Positions 10,880 through 22,960 of a DNA stretch of 64,000 bases are shown one piece after another. The notes beneath the pieces were generated by a model. That model was given only the letters and a program-made list of their open reading frames with translations. It did no database searches and was not told the DNA's origin. Position 1 is the first letter of the stretch, and every line of letters begins with the position of its first letter. Source of the stretch: Chara braunii (lineage: Eukaryota; Streptophyta; Charophyceae; Charales; Characeae). The translations under genes were made by a program, and so were the position numbers. Where the stretch lies: positions 1,946,170-2,010,169 of the forward strand of contig BFEA01000175.1 of the NCBI GenBank assembly GCA_003427395.1, given 5' to 3'.

Positions 10880-11820
10880 GTGGTTTAATAAACCATCAAG
10901 TCTCAGTTTCAGGTCGGTTGTTAAACTTGGGCGTCCTCCGCCAGCTATTGAGAATAACCCATGTTTCAATATCTTTTCAACTTCATACCTACATAAGGTA
11001 GCAACTTAGAGGAATGAAAGACATGGTGTATTTTTAAGTACAGGGTTACATAAATGTCGTAAGATGGTCCGTTTGTATCCGCGATCATCTTGAGAGTTCC
11101 CCAGAGTCCATATTAGACAAATAGCTATTTCTGGAATATTCCTTCTTCAAATGAAAATTCGTTCGATTTTACCCAAATTGTGTTGGTCTTTGATGTTTGT
11201 TAGCTTGAACAATCATTTCGGTCTGTGCTTCGTGTATGTTCTTCTTAACTTTTGCAATACCCTGTTGATACAGAACTGCAAATTCTCTACTTTTTGGGGA
11301 TACCCTTTGAATTTGTTTCCCTTGTCAAAGCATTAACAAAACGTCTCGACTTCCAACCCTCGTGCATTATACTGGGTGTACTCGAAGTGATAGTGTGAAC
11401 ACTGTCATTATATGCACTTGCGATCTTGGGTAAGTTCGCGTTCCAACTATATTTGCCAGGTCTTATACATTCGCACAAGTTGTTGGTCCATATGATTCAT
11501 TTCCTCAGTTTACCCATTCGTTTTGGGGTGTCTACCTGACGACATAGTTCACGTTGTGCCATAAACTTCCATCAACTTTTGTCATTGTTGTGTTGTGAAC
11601 CATAGATCACGATCAATTTCAATGGTTTTCAAAATTCATATTTTGAGACCCAGCGCATGTGAAACTTTTGGATAAAGAGTTTCGTTTTAGCTTCTAAGGA
11701 TAAAAGAATGAAAATGATATATTTAGAAAACCTATCTACAATCACCATTACTTGGGTATTCTCATTCCGATTTTTAGTGATCCCATTGGATTCTAATGCA
11801 AAGACTTGTTTTTCTGACAA
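10880..11820 (-). pseudogene. Integrase and chromodomain-like tail of element A (broken)
   Basis: 11,820-11,629 reads NRNENTQVMVIVDRFSKY, the region after the first catalytic Asp. 11,478-11,287 reads ECIRPGKYSWNANLPKIA and YNDSVHTI, as in the C-terminal half of chromovirus integrases. About 10,975-10,900 reads RYEVEKILKHGLFS, the start of the chromodomain-like tail also present in B, C and D. Several stops and frameshifts are present. Confidence 0.75.
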
Positions 11821-12419
11821 ACAAGAATATTCTCACAATACATCCTTCTTCATTCCTTCCAACTCAAATAACTCTCCCATATTAGCATACGCCTTCTTGA
11901 ACTCGAATGCCCCTCGATGTTATGACATTCACCCAATATCAAACTTTTGCCTTCTTATTTGTAAGACACATAAATATTTTATTTGGTGTTATCTGCAAAG
12001 GAGAAGATACCATCATTCGTACGATAAAGAATTTTTTTTATCATTAATAAAAAAATTGTAATTTAATGGTTGTATCTTTTCGTTGTAAAATAAGAAAATA
12101 GACCATTCATGTATATCTATTGTAGGTTGTGGATGATAGGACTCCAAATAAGATTCCCAACGTACCCAATGCGAATCTTATTCTTTAACTCAGTCCTGGT
12201 GGGCGGGTAAGTAACTATGGTTCCAAAAATATCGGATCATCTACAGAAGATATGCGCCACCATATTAAACTTACCTGTGATAGTCTTCAACTAAAAGTCA
12301 TAGGTGTCGATGAAGACCGACCACATTTTGGCCAGAGAGTGACGTATCGCATTAGCTTGTCGTAAAGTCGTGGTTGTGTCTCAATCTACTACAAGGTCGA
12401 ATGATCTGAGTATACCATG

Positions 12420-13109
12420 TGTTTTCAGGTGTCTAAAACTTCTACCAAGGCATATAGTTCTCTCTCATAGGTAAAATTAACCACTTTATCATATGGTAGA
12501 AGCTAACATAAACTCAACTAATCTCTAACTCTTCCCATCATCCAGTTTTAACATTATCCCAACCCCATACTGACGTGGATCAGTCGTGACGCTGAAGGAA
12601 AGTGAAGGATCCGCAATCTTTAAGATAGGATAATGAGTTAATACATATTTAAGTTTCTTGATCGCGGACTCACAATCCTTATTCCATAACCAAGACGTTT
12701 CTTTCTTCAACAATTTTCTCATAGGTGCAACTATAATGTAAAAGTTTCTTACAAATTTCCTATAACAACTTATGAGCCTTAGAAGACTATAGGAGCATTG
12801 TAGCGAAATGAATTCGGTTTAAACCCTCCTTTTTCAGTTTAGTTTCTGTACCAATTTCTTTAATTTTTCCAATTCTTATAGGGACATTCGATAAATTATT
12901 CCTTTGAGAATCGTACTACCGAGAATTGTCTTAATCGTATGTTTGATATTTCGTTCAGTCACCCCAGTCACCCCCGTTGGTTGGTTCGACCGATCTTCAT
13001 ATTTATCAAGTAATTTCTCAATAGAAGGTGGATAGGATGAAGAATACTCACTAACATTCTTGACGAGCACCATCATTAGATCATGTACCAACTTCCTCTT
13101 CATGACCAT
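12420..13109 (-). pseudogene. RT N-terminal piece and RNase H of element A, RT palm deleted
   Basis: 13,109-12,850 reads YPPSIEKLLDKYEDRSNQP and TERNIKHTIKTILG, the connection before the RT palm, and stops after the Ser-Pro-Glu-Leu segment. It resumes at about 12,775 with YRKFVRNF, then KKETSWLWNKDCESAIKKLK and ADPSLSFSVTTD (RNase H start). DYRALN and YLDD motifs are absent, so the polymerase core was deleted. RNase H also ends early in stops. Confidence 0.75.
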
Positions 13110-13151
13110 ATTTTAAAAAACAGGAACACTCATACAACAAAAAGACATATA

Positions 13152-13561
13152 TTAATATAAAATAAACTTGTAAAACAATTTCATTGACTTCATTTCAAAT
13201 TTTTCATCTTTCAAGTTGATAATCTTATCTTTGAACTTGCCTTCTGAGTCGACTTCCCCGTGCCAATCCATGCCCAAAACCAAACCAAACGGGAACGTCT
13301 TCTCTATTATGAATGTTACTTCATGCAAATTTTTCGACTTTCCTTTATTCGAAAATAACACTTTACACGGTCGAGATATTGTGAGACAGTTATAGTGCTT
13401 TGGTCATCCAATATACACGTGATACGTGTAGGCAACTCATGTACCTTCATCCCTAAGTGCAACTTCTTGATTACCTTTTCAGAGATGTAGGACCTTATAG
13501 ACCCAGGATCTAACAAAACACCAGCATGCATCCGCCCAATTTCTACACCGGGTATCATCAA
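13152..13561 (-). pseudogene. Retroviral-type aspartic protease of element A (broken)
   Basis: The frame includes GRMHAGVLLDPGSIRSYIS, where the catalytic Asp-Ser-Gly/Thr-Gly is changed to D-P-G, then a flap-like ILDDQSTITVS and a second part with LGMDWHGEVDSEGKFKDK. In this family the protease cleaves the Gag-Pol polyprotein. The Ser-to-Pro change beside the catalytic Asp and the internal frameshift near 13,330 indicate loss of function. Confidence 0.7.
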
Positions 13562-13870
13562 CTCGTCTTCAGTCTTCGCTTTCCCTAGCCCATGAACTTC
13601 GTAGAGTAATCAATTCACATCCAAGTTTACAGAAGGACTCACCCACTGAAACGAAAGACAAGACTTATTCCGGATGAACCGAGAAAGAGCCCGAAAAATA
13701 ACAATCCTTTGCCATGAGAGCTGGACGGTTGAAAGAGGTTCATCGCGCGAACTCATACAAACCTTCCGGCTCAGTATGAGCAGAAGCTACTCGTCCTGGT
13801 TGTTCGCTTTTGGGTTCCGGATGAAGCGACACCATGCAATTATGTGTCCCACAATGCCTCATTTAAGGCA

Positions 13871-14993
13871 CTAACCGCTGTCCATGCAATCCTGCCATAC
13901 TTTCTGGGTGATAACCATCTTTTCGTACGGTCTCCCAAAAACTACGACAGGATGTGCAAGAAAGGCACATGATGGCTTCTTCCTAATTCCGCCAAAATTC
14001 GTGTCTCCTTTGTTAACCACCACAACAATGATGTCAACCTTTCCCGACTCGCTGCTGTTACTAGTCCCACCTTCAGATTCCTCGGGGGGGCATCTCTCTC
14101 TTGTCTCAAATAAAAAAAGACTAGGAGGTGGTTTTGTCGTTGTTGCCTCCACAAGATTCTATTACCTGTCCCACTTGATTTACCTCCGTTCACAACTTCG
14201 AGAAACGTACCTTTGACCTGGACGGTCATTTGCTCTCTTTGCAGAGCAAGATCCCTTAACTGACAATAATTATACTTACTGGACTTGGCCTCGGCAACAA
14301 GTTGACCCCGAATTGGCTCAAGCAAGGCATCGAGAAGATGTACAATACCTATTATCTTGGAGGTTCAAGCTAGGTACCTGCAACAAACGATCAACCTCAC
14401 GAGACAAAGCTTCTCCATTGGTCCAACGCTTTTGCCTGATTGTGGTTAGTTCGTCAAAGACCTTGTAGGTGATTGTCTTATCGAATAATCTTTCCTTAAT
14501 TTTCATTAACAATTATCTCAAGGATATATTCGTTTCCCACACGCCTATATCCTTTAAACCAACCGCGTGAACCTCCGACGATACCCGCGCCTCGACAACT
14601 TCTACAAGGCAATAAGTGGAAAAGGTCACGTGGCTGTTTTCGGCGACAGGCGTGGTCAAGCAACACATTTGGAATGCCGCGATCCAGAACAGTAAGTCCT
14701 CTCCCTTCTTACATTGTAAGTACACGACAACTTCATTTTACCTTCTCCTTTTTCTTTGGTTTCTCACCTTCTTTTTTCTTTAGGGTCTCAGTGTCTTTGA
14801 GACTTCGTACTTTAATGATGTCCTTCATCAGTTTCTCCTTAAATTTTGACTTTTCTTCTTCTTTCTCTTGTTCCACCACCTTGTTTTTTCCTTTGACCAC
14901 CGTGGTTATCGTGTGAAGCTCTGAAGAAACATGGTTAATTTTAGTCTCAAGGTGTGCAAGGTACACCATCATGTTCTGCACAAAGGACGCCAA
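13871..14993 (-). pseudogene. gag of element A (broken)
   Basis: The frame beginning MASFVQNMMVYLAHLETKI gives a Lys/Glu-rich coiled-coil N-terminus. About 14,512-14,318 is a capsid-like segment (FDKTITYKVFDELTTIRQ). A basic segment with QVKGTFLEV follows, and the end would be a zinc knuckle. There the codon for the second Cys of the CCHC motif is TGA (C-L-K-stop-G-I-V-G-H at about 13,876-13,835), so the knuckle is lost. Gag would package element RNA into particles. The match to the B gag and to the 30.86-kb scrap is clear in QVKGTF and the Gln/Asn-rich part. Confidence 0.75.
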
Positions 14994-15093
14994 GTCTGCG
15001 TCTGACCGAATCTTGAATTTCTGTTTTATTTCCTCAACCTTCTTTTCTTGTTGTTCTTTTCCTTTTTATTTGCCAAATAGGCTTCCTTTCGTT

Positions 15094-15959
15094 TGCAAGG
15101 AATATGCGTACGCGCGATATATAGAAAACCACGTTGCGAAATCACACAAATCTCCAAGTAGTCATCTACAACCAGAGAGTGCAAATGCACCGAGATTCCA
15201 TCTAGATATGAGCAATACAATGAACTCACGAGCCAATGTACAAGCCCTCAGGCCACACCAACACCGTATCCAATGTTGCTCCTACTGTCTGGTGCTTAGC
15301 GCCCAGCCTACACTACTCGCCTATCCTACTACACTAGCGTTCACGCAACAGGCTCACTTCGACTTTGAAGATCAATGTACATGACATTAACACCATAGCT
15401 GACCTCCCTCATGCACCGGGTATGTATCTCATCTCTCCTCATCACCCTTGACTTCCCACAGTGTGCATTCTCAACACCCAAGACCACCATCGCCATCCAG
15501 ACCTGCACCCAACAACCCGACTATGGTTGTCGTGCGCCCACTGCCCAGCAACGCACCTCACACCTCAACGCCCATGTGCGCGACCCAGCTGGCAGCTTCG
15601 TACAGATCACGAACGTGCAACGCAGCAGCGTGGCCGCATTGCAAGCCTAGACCAGAATGAATTGCCCAGTGATGCTCAATTTCCTATATGAAAAGTGAGC
15701 TTTGCCTCTGACCTGGCTGGACGAGCATCCAGTAGCTTTCAGTCGGGCCTCAATGCCTGCGTGCAGAGGCCCACTTGCAGTAACGGGCCTGGACCCGTTA
15801 CAGTTGGGCACGTCCAGGCGGTCCACGGGCCTCCACATGTTCGTTGTGATCTCATTGGCTCACGGCCACTTTGTGCCGACAATGCAGCAATCTCATTGGT
15901 CCGTGGCTGTTGTATGATGTGTCGGCCTCTGAAAGCACACACCCAGGGCCTTAACTGTA
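15094..15959 (-). repeat. LTR-like repeat of element E, left copy
   Basis: Begins TGCAAGGAATATGCG and is about 90% identical by eye to 29,735-30,609, in the same orientation. TGCA at the inner or outer edge matches the LTR edges of B and D. The shared part fades after CCTTAACTGTA, so the right terminus is not fixed. Read as the 3' LTR of minus-strand element E; it abuts the gag end of element A on its left. Confidence 0.6.
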
Positions 15960-16923
15960 TGAGACCCAGGGCTCAACTGCCCGTCGAGGCTGCAACTTCC
16001 AAAAAGAGCCTTGAGAGGCTCACGTTGCTCTGTAACCAACTGGCATGCTGCAACTGCCTGATACCCATATATGGAAAAATGTCAAATCTTCTCCTCTTGT
16101 GAATATTCAGGCCCGCCTTCACTTAGGGCAGACACAACGATTGCTGAGGGTCTCTGCCCAGAACATGTGCATATCTGTTAAGGGCCCCGTGAGGACTCAT
16201 TCCCCGCACATATACGAGCCCTTTAGGGTGATCACATTGGCCTATACCCAGGCCTTGGCACATATTGGCAGACCCGCCTTCACTTAGGGCGGCCAAGGCC
16301 TTTTCCCAACACTGCCAATGGGTCAAATCCTCACATACCTTCCCCCTTAGCTTCGAAAGCCCCGCGAGAAACCTTTAAATTCTTCATCCACCTGATGTCT
16401 GCAGTGACTTAATGCAGTAGAACTTCTTAAAAGATGCAGAAGATATGACTTCTAAGCTTTCTTTTGGGTGTCTCTATTCATGGTTGGGGGCAACGCACAT
16501 TCTTAGTGAATGATATAATCAGTTGTCATTATCCATGCGTGCCGATTGGTATCATATAGATCTAAGAGGCTTTACACAAATGCGAGTATTATAGGGGTGA
16601 CCATCCCAATCAAACTCGAAACCAAACTAGTAACCAGATTATAGACCAGACCAATATTTAAATCAGACTGTGGACTAACCCTTTAATGAGCTATAGCAGT
16701 ATTCTATATGTCAAGTCTTTTTGTAATTGCTCGTGGCCTAACTTAGACTCAATTTCCTTACTTGACAAAAAGTCTGTCTAGTGTAGAGTGATCCTGATGT
16801 AAATCATCAACCCACAACAGTTGCTTATGAATAAATTATGAGTTGGAGTACAGTGGTGTTGGTAATCAAGTTTCACATAAGAAGAAATCTACTATTAGTG
16901 TAAGCTTGCAGCATAACTGCCAC
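15960..16923. other. Unassigned region, probably element E interior
   Basis: No coding frame recognised. A 20-bp direct repeat, CCCGCCTTCACTTAGGGC, occurs at about 16,113 and 16,268. The last four bases, CCAC (16,920-16,923), form the left target-site repeat of element B. Confidence 0.4.
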
Positions 16924-17850
16924 TGCAATGAACCCAGATCGTGAGGACACTGTCAATAATGCAAGCCTTGAATATCAAACTGCTGATGATTACCAATAAT
17001 CAGAATCGTGTCCAGATAGAATAACATGGGATAATCATACACAGATGAAGGAGAGAGGAGGGAGATTAGATAAAGGAGAGGAAAAAAGAACACGGGTCAC
17101 TCCTCTGCTTCGGGCCCCCTCCTCGATCACCACCTCAGATAATCAGTAGTCTGAACACTCATCGAAAGTTCTTTCCAGTGTGCCACGTGGCACGTCGATC
17201 GGTCCCTCATCAGCATACTGGAGCAATGTCAACCTCGAGATAACCAGGTACGTCTCCACAATCATCCCACAGTCATGATCCCCTCCCGAGTGACGATGAA
17301 TCAGAACAGTAGTGTCGGTTATCTAGCCCAGCCACGTCAATAGATGGAACACGTGGCAGCTGCCACGTCAACCTTCCTCGAAGACAATAGCCAGTCAGCC
17401 ACCATGCCGAACCAGCAGCGCATCGCCGTAATCTCCCAAGTGTCAACACAAAACCAACGTCCACCAGCGTCTCGTCGTCAACGCGTGAAGTCAGCATTGA
17501 CACAATACTGGATGAATGTCAAAGTCAGAAAGTCATCGCTTATGTAGCGTTGACGCGGGGTCTGGACCCCGGATGCTGCATCCCTCAGCCGTCCAGATCT
17601 TCATGCAAATGATGACCCAAATCGGCCTGAAACCGAATTCCTTCTGCCTTCGATGCTGTCTGGGTACATGCGCACAAGTGAGTGTATCCGACCAAGGGCC
17701 TGGGCGGGGTACCTTTGACCTGACAGTTGACTTAGACTGTTGATTTTCCCATGGGCAGTGTGGTTACACTGCCTGGTGCAAGCTGAGCCTGCCTGCATCG
17801 TCTGGGCTCCGTTTTGAGGGTCAGACTGATGCAGAACACGGGTTACTGCA
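16924..17850 (-). repeat. 3' LTR of element B
   Basis: 927 bp, TG...CA ends. Contains GTGCCACGTGGCAC (about 17,190) and a CCACGTCA / ACACGTGGCAGC cluster at 17,331-17,370, which are ACGT-core elements like those of plant bZIP sites. Confidence 0.9.
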
Positions 17851-17863
17851 TTCCTTCCGACCC
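17851..17863 (-). other. Polypurine tract of element B
   Basis: The minus strand reads GGGTCGGAAGGAA directly before the 3' LTR start TGCAGTAACC. This is the expected position of the plus-strand primer. Confidence 0.8.
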
Positions 17864-17899
17864 ATTTTCGAGTTCCATCGCAGAAATAACTAAGACTTC

Positions 17900-19000
17900 A
17901 ACCCACGTTCATATGCAGATACAATATCAAGAGCAGTTTCAAGTAATTTTCGTTACTAAACCATTTGTCCTCATATGGTGTTTGAGATTTAAAACGTACT
18001 TTGAACTGCTTCTAAGGTCGTTCACGTCCACCTGTAGAAAAGTACCCATGTTCTATGATTCTGTCTACCTCATACTTGCCTTCCATGGTGGGCGTGAAAG
18101 ACATTTCATTCCATATCGAGTAACAATTTGGACGCGTGAAAGACATGATATGTTTTAAGGTGAGGGGTATATCAATGCGATAAGACGGTCCTTTTGCATC
18201 CCCAATTACTTCGAGAACTTCCCAGGGTCCAAAATCGACAGGTAGCAGTTTCTGAGACACATCTTCTTCGAATGAAAATTCTTTGGACTTCACCCAGACT
18301 TGATCACCTTCCTTAAATGTGAAGGGTCGACGATGCTTATTTGCTTGTGCAATCATTTGGTTCCGAGCTTTCCTTAGATTGTTTTTTACTCTCTCGATAT
18401 CTTCTTGAAACAAAACTGCATATTCTCGTGTCCCTGGAGGTAACCTAAGAAACTAGTCCTGTGTTAGCACGTCGATGGGACGCTTAGGTTTCCACCCCTT
18501 GTGCAATGCATTAGGCGTACGCCCAGTAGCGGTGTGAACACTGCTATTATATGCACTGGCTATCTTAGGTGAGTTCGCCCGGGTCTGACATACATGCGCA
18601 AAAGTTGTTGGCACAAGCGGTTCATCTGCTCGCTTTGCCCATTCGTTTTAGGGTGTCGCCCTGACGACATGGCGAGTCGGGTCCCGTATGCCTCCATGAG
18701 CTTTTGCCATGACATACTTGTGAACCAGGCATCACAATCAGATACGATAGAGAGGAAATTCATATTCAGTCACCTATCGCATCTGAAACTTTTGGATCAC
18801 AAGTTCCGTACGTGCTTCAGCTGGTAAGGGCATAAACATGACATATTTAGAAAAACGATCCACAATAACCATACTCGATTGTTGCCATTACGGCTCTTGG
18901 TGAGACTCATGAAACGAGATAGACTCGCCTGGTTCACTCGAAATCGGCAATGGTTTAAGAAGACCAAATAAATTCTCATGTGAAGGTTTGTTTCTCTAGC
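17900..19000 (-). pseudogene. Integrase with chromodomain-like tail of element B (broken)
   Basis: 18,979-18,797 covers the start of the catalytic core (SLTKSRNGNN). 18,763-18,560 reads VSDCDAWFTSMSWQKLMEAY and SGRHPKTNGQSEQMN, holding the second Asp (in CDAWF) and the DDE Glu-equivalent region, where the usual ETNGQTE is KTNGQSE, so the catalytic Glu is Lys. 18,413-18,012 continues with EGDQVWVKSKEF, KLLPVDFGPWEVLEV (GPY/F-like) and KYEVDRIIEHGYFSTGG, the chromodomain-like tail. The HHCC zinc domain is too eroded to read. Confidence 0.8.
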
Positions 19001-19358
19001 ATACCAAACATGTACGAATATAAGTTAGTACGTCTTCTTTCAATCTCTTCCACTGAAAACGTTCTCTAACCTCTGTGTAAGTTTTTCTTCAACCCAAAAT
19101 GTCATTCAAAGTCGTGACATTCCCCAATTATCAGACTCTTTATTTATTCACGATGAAGAATACACAATTTTTGTTCAGTTTGGCTATTAAGAAAAACAAG
19201 CCATCGACTATTCTATAGTTAGGAAGTAGAGATGAATCTTTCGCAAGGACATCCATAATAGGCTTCCAAATAGGATCAGTAGCATATCCTTGACGAATTT
19301 TATCTTCAAGATCAATCCCAACATCGAAGTAGGAGACAATAGTACCAAAGAAGTCACA

Positions 19359-19960
19359 TCATCTGGACAATGCATCCGCAACCACGTTAGACTTACCTTT
19401 GATAGTTTTCAATTCAAAATCAAAAGTATCAAGGAAAGCAGACCATCGAACCAGCATATCAGAGAGTATAGGTTGTGTCTTTATCCACTTCAGGGTAGAG
19501 TGGTCTGAATACACAGTGAAGTGTTTGTAGAACAAGTAGTGCTTACAGGTGTTCAGTGCACAGACTAGTGCATATAGTTCCCTTTCATATGTGAAGTTGG
19601 CGACCTTTTCCGACGGCAGACGTGCAGACATGAACTCGATAAGTCTATAACCATTACCATCGTTTTGTTGAAGGACTGCAGCAATCCCATACTGACTTGC
19701 ATCAATAGTAACGATGAAGGGAAGAAACAAATCAGCAATTTTCAGAACAGAGTACTGAGTCAATGCATACTTCACCTTCTTGAAGGAAGACTCACAGTCT
19801 TTGTCCCACAACCAGATAGTTTCTTTTTTTAGTAATCTTCTCATTGGTGCGGCGATCAGTGAAAAATTTCTAACAAACTTTCTGTAATAACTTGCCAAGC
19901 TAAGGAAAGATCGTAATTCAGTTACAGACTTAGGTCGTGGCCAATCTCAAATTGCTGATG
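19359..19960 (-). CDS. RNase H domain of element B (intact frame, part of Pol)
   Basis: An open frame of 179 codons starts at YYRKFVRNFSLIAAPM (tether) and continues into RNase H. The four acidic residues are visible in order: Asp in IVTIDASQYG, Glu in TYERELYAL, Asp in VYSDHSTLKW and Asp in SNVVADALSR. RNase H removes the RNA strand of RNA-DNA hybrids during reverse transcription. It is the best preserved domain of the element, but it is not a free-standing gene; it would be cut from Gag-Pol. Confidence 0.85.
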
Positions 19961-19967
19961 TCTTCTT

Positions 19968-20655
19968 TTATTCGGGCCTTAGGCCCTCCTCGTTCACTAT
20001 ATGTCGGAGATATAAGACTTCAAACTTAGCAAACTCAAACTTCTTTGGGTTTAATTTAAAGTTGCCCTCCCGCAACTTTCCTAATACCAGACGTGAGTGT
20101 TTTTTGTAATCTTCTAGTATTGTACTGTACACTAGAATGTTGTCGAGATAGACAATGACAAACTGATCCAACCATTGACAAAACAGTTCATTCATAGACC
20201 TTTGGAAAGTCGTTGGGGCGTTAGTTAGTCTGAAAGGCATAACCACGAACTCGTAGCGACCATACCTAGTTCGAAACACAGTTTTGTGTTGATCCGTGGG
20301 GTCCACCTCGATCTGATGGTAACCAGACTTCAAATCAATCTTACTGAAAAACTTACAGCCCTGCAATTGGTCCAAGTATTCTTAACCGTGACGACATTCA
20401 ACCCTCTGTAGTCAATACAAAGACGTAACTGAAGTTCCCTAGGAGACATTCGATAGATACGGCCCTTGGGAATCTTATTACCAAAAATAATTTGGATCGT
20501 GTGCTTGATAGCACGTTCAGTTATTCCTGTCGGTCCAATGTGCAGATCTTTATACTCCTCTAGGATTTTGTCAATCGAGGGAGGATAGGAAGTAGAACAT
20601 TCACCTGCCTTCTTTACTAAAACCATCATTACTTTCTGTTTCAATTTCTTCTTTG
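19968..20655 (-). pseudogene. Reverse transcriptase of element B, deleted and active-site mutant
   Basis: YPPSIDKILEEYKDLH and RAIKHTIQIIFGNKIP lead to MSPRELQ, then directly LRLCIDYRGLNVV. The usual ~35 residues between (the strand carrying the first fingers) are missing. After another frameshift, FSKIDLKSGYHQIEV carries the first catalytic Asp, and the next motif reads FVIVYLDNILVYS (20,139-20,150). In this family that motif is Y-x-D-D; here the second Asp is Asn. Together these changes predict no polymerase activity. Confidence 0.85.
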
Positions 20656-20659
20656 AAAC

Positions 20660-21324
20660 CATCGATCGAAATGCTGGACAACTCATGCAACAGAAAAACA
20701 GACTAGAGTCAGAGCCAGACTTATGATACAGTTTGATTGGTTTCAATTCGGAGTGTCCATCCCTCAGTTCCACCGTCTTCTCTTTGAAATTGATTTCGGC
20801 GTTGGCTTCCTCATGCCAGTCTATTCCTAGAATCAAATTAAAAGGTAAGTTCTTTTCCACAAGAAATGATACCTCGTGAAGAATCTTTTTTCCTTTCTTG
20901 GTGCAAAATCGACACTTAACACGATCAACACACTTCGAGATAGTGATCGTGCGTTTGTCAGCTAAAATAGACGTGATAGGTCGAGATAAATCTTTCACCT
21001 TCATTCCGAGATGCAACTTGCAGATTGCTTTCTCGGATATGTAGGATATCGCGTGGATCCTGAGTCCACCAGTGCGCCCACGTGTGTACGTGCGATCTCT
21101 ATGTCCGCGAGTAGTAGGTTACCCTTAGACTTAGATTTCTTAGCCCACGAGCTTCGTAATGCTAGCAACTCGTTACCAAGCTCGTCAAGAGAGTCGTCCA
21201 TTGAGACAATACATAAGACAGTTTCAGGGTGTTCCGGACGATGAACCGAAAAAGAACCGTCCTCTGCCATGCGAGTCAAAGGGTTGAAAGGGGTAGTAGG
21301 CGCCTTTCCTTTATCTTTGTCCAA
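20660..21324 (-). pseudogene. Aspartic protease of element B (frameshifted)
   Basis: The frame 21,324-21,001 ends in GALVDSGSTR, with the catalytic D-S-G present, then shifts frame. The following frame, from 21,016, continues with LADKRTITISKCVDRVKC and LPFNLILGIDWHEEA, the flap and C-terminal beta-strands of retropepsins (LGIDW). It would process the polyprotein. A single frameshift just after DSGST explains the break. Confidence 0.8.
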
Positions 21325-21356
21325 ACCTTTTGACTTAGTAGGAGCAAATGCTACTC

Positions 21357-22960
21357 CTATTGGCGGATCGTTTTGGGGTTACAGATTAACGGACACCATG
21401 CAATCACATGACATGTAGTACCACACTTCAGACACTGCGCGTTATCCATCCGCTCCTGCCAGGTTTCCTGTGATATCCCCATCTTTTCCCATGGCTTCCC
21501 GACCGCAATTCCAAGATGCTCGAAAAACGAGCGTGGTTTCTTCTTCTTCACCGATGGTTGTGGTCCTCCCTTGTTGACCACGACAGCAGTGACTTCCCCC
21601 TTCCCAGACTCATTGTTACTCGCCACACCCTCGGCCCCCAATGACCACTTCTCCACAGTATCATCATCACAAACGACGAGGGTGTGATCCTGACGCTTTT
21701 GGCGCCAAAGTATCCGCTTGCCTGATCTTGCACCACCATTAAATTTCACAACAGATGCATATGAATTCTTAACCTGAGAAGTCGTTTGCTCTCGTTGGAG
21801 AGCCTAATCACGAAATTTCCTGTAATTGTACTTAGCAGATCTGGACTCTGCCACGAGTTGTCCCCAGATGGGCTCGGGCAGAGCACGAGAATAAATATAC
21901 AAGACTCGGTTATCTTGCACGTTCAAACCATGAACCTGCAGCAACCAATCCACTTCCCGAGACAAGGTTTCTACCGAGGTCCAATGTTTCTGACCGATGG
22001 TAGTGAGCTGGTCAAAGACCTTGTCGGCCGTTGTCTTATCCAAGAAGCGCCCCTTGATTTCACTCAGGAACTGCTTCAATGTCAATATAGCAGCTCACTC
22101 CCCGATATCATCAAACCTCACTGCGTTGGCCTCGGCCAAGACCCCTTCCTTCGCTTCCCCCCCAAGACAAGAAGTAGAGAAAGCAACCTGGGATTCGGGT
22201 TCAACAGGGGCCGTCCCACAATATGTCTGAATTTCGACAATTCAAAGCAACAAATTTTTATTTTTTTTGTTACAGAACGTGAAAGGCAACTTCATTTTGA
22301 CTTTCTCTCTTCTCTTTGGTTTCACGGATTGTGTGGTGGTGTCTTTCTTTCCATCTGGAGACTTTGGCAGACTCGAAGGCTCTCCTCTCTTTTCTTTTGG
22401 TTTCTTTTCTTCCGATTTCTTAGTCTCTTCATGAAGAGACTTTATGACATCTCCCATTAGTTTATTTGGTTTTTCTTATTTTTCTGTCTTGACTTTCTCA
22501 ACCACATGATTCTTTCCTTTCACCAGATTTGTGATCGTCCGTAATCCTGCGGCCACATCATCAATCTGTGCCTGCATCCGTTCACCATACTGATCAATTT
22601 TCATTTAAAGGTGGGCTAAGTAAGTAACAAGTTGAGCCAAAGAAATTGCATATTCTTCCTCTTCGGACATAATAGTAGTTTGTCTAATTTCTTGTACCTT
22701 TTGTTATTGCTGTACATTCTTTTCTTTTTCCTTCTTTAATTCCTCTTTTCTTTTCTTTTCCCGTTCAAGTGCTTGTTCTAGTTGTCTGATGTTTTCATCA
22801 ACAACTTCTTCAGACACAACTCCTTTCTTCTCCTCTTTCTGTTCTGCAATCTTCCCAAGCTGCTCAATGACATACTTATAAAAATGTCTGGCGACACTTG
22901 ATTAGTACATCCTGAACCTATATGCCGTCGGTGCCTGTTTCAGCTCGTTCGAGAGCACCT
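21357..22960 (-). pseudogene. gag of element B (frameshifted)
   Basis: The N-terminal part (about 22,900-22,300) is Lys/Glu-rich and coiled-coil-like, with MSEEEEYAISLAQLV and a stop within. The capsid-like part (22,085-21,804) reads FLDKTTADKVFDQLTTIGQ and LPEPIWGQLVAESRS. The end (21,749-21,357) is basic and holds an intact zinc knuckle, C-x2-C-x4-H-x4-C, in CLKCGTTCHVIAWC. Gag forms the particle and binds RNA. The capsid and nucleocapsid parts lie in different frames, so the gene needs repair to make one protein. Confidence 0.8.

Larger units (their letters stand above)
10865..14993 (-). mobile_element. Ty3/gypsy chromovirus remnant, element A
   Basis: Minus-strand order gag (14,993-13,871), protease (13,561-13,152), start of RT (13,109-12,850), RNase H (12,790-12,420), integrase and chromodomain-like tail (11,820-10,900), all with many stops and frameshifts. 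It is closely related to elements B and C in wording (LLKKETSWLWNKDCES, HYPILKIADPS). The catalytic RT palm is deleted between about 12,860 and 12,780. Neither a left LTR nor a PBS was found. It is dead. Confidence 0.85.
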
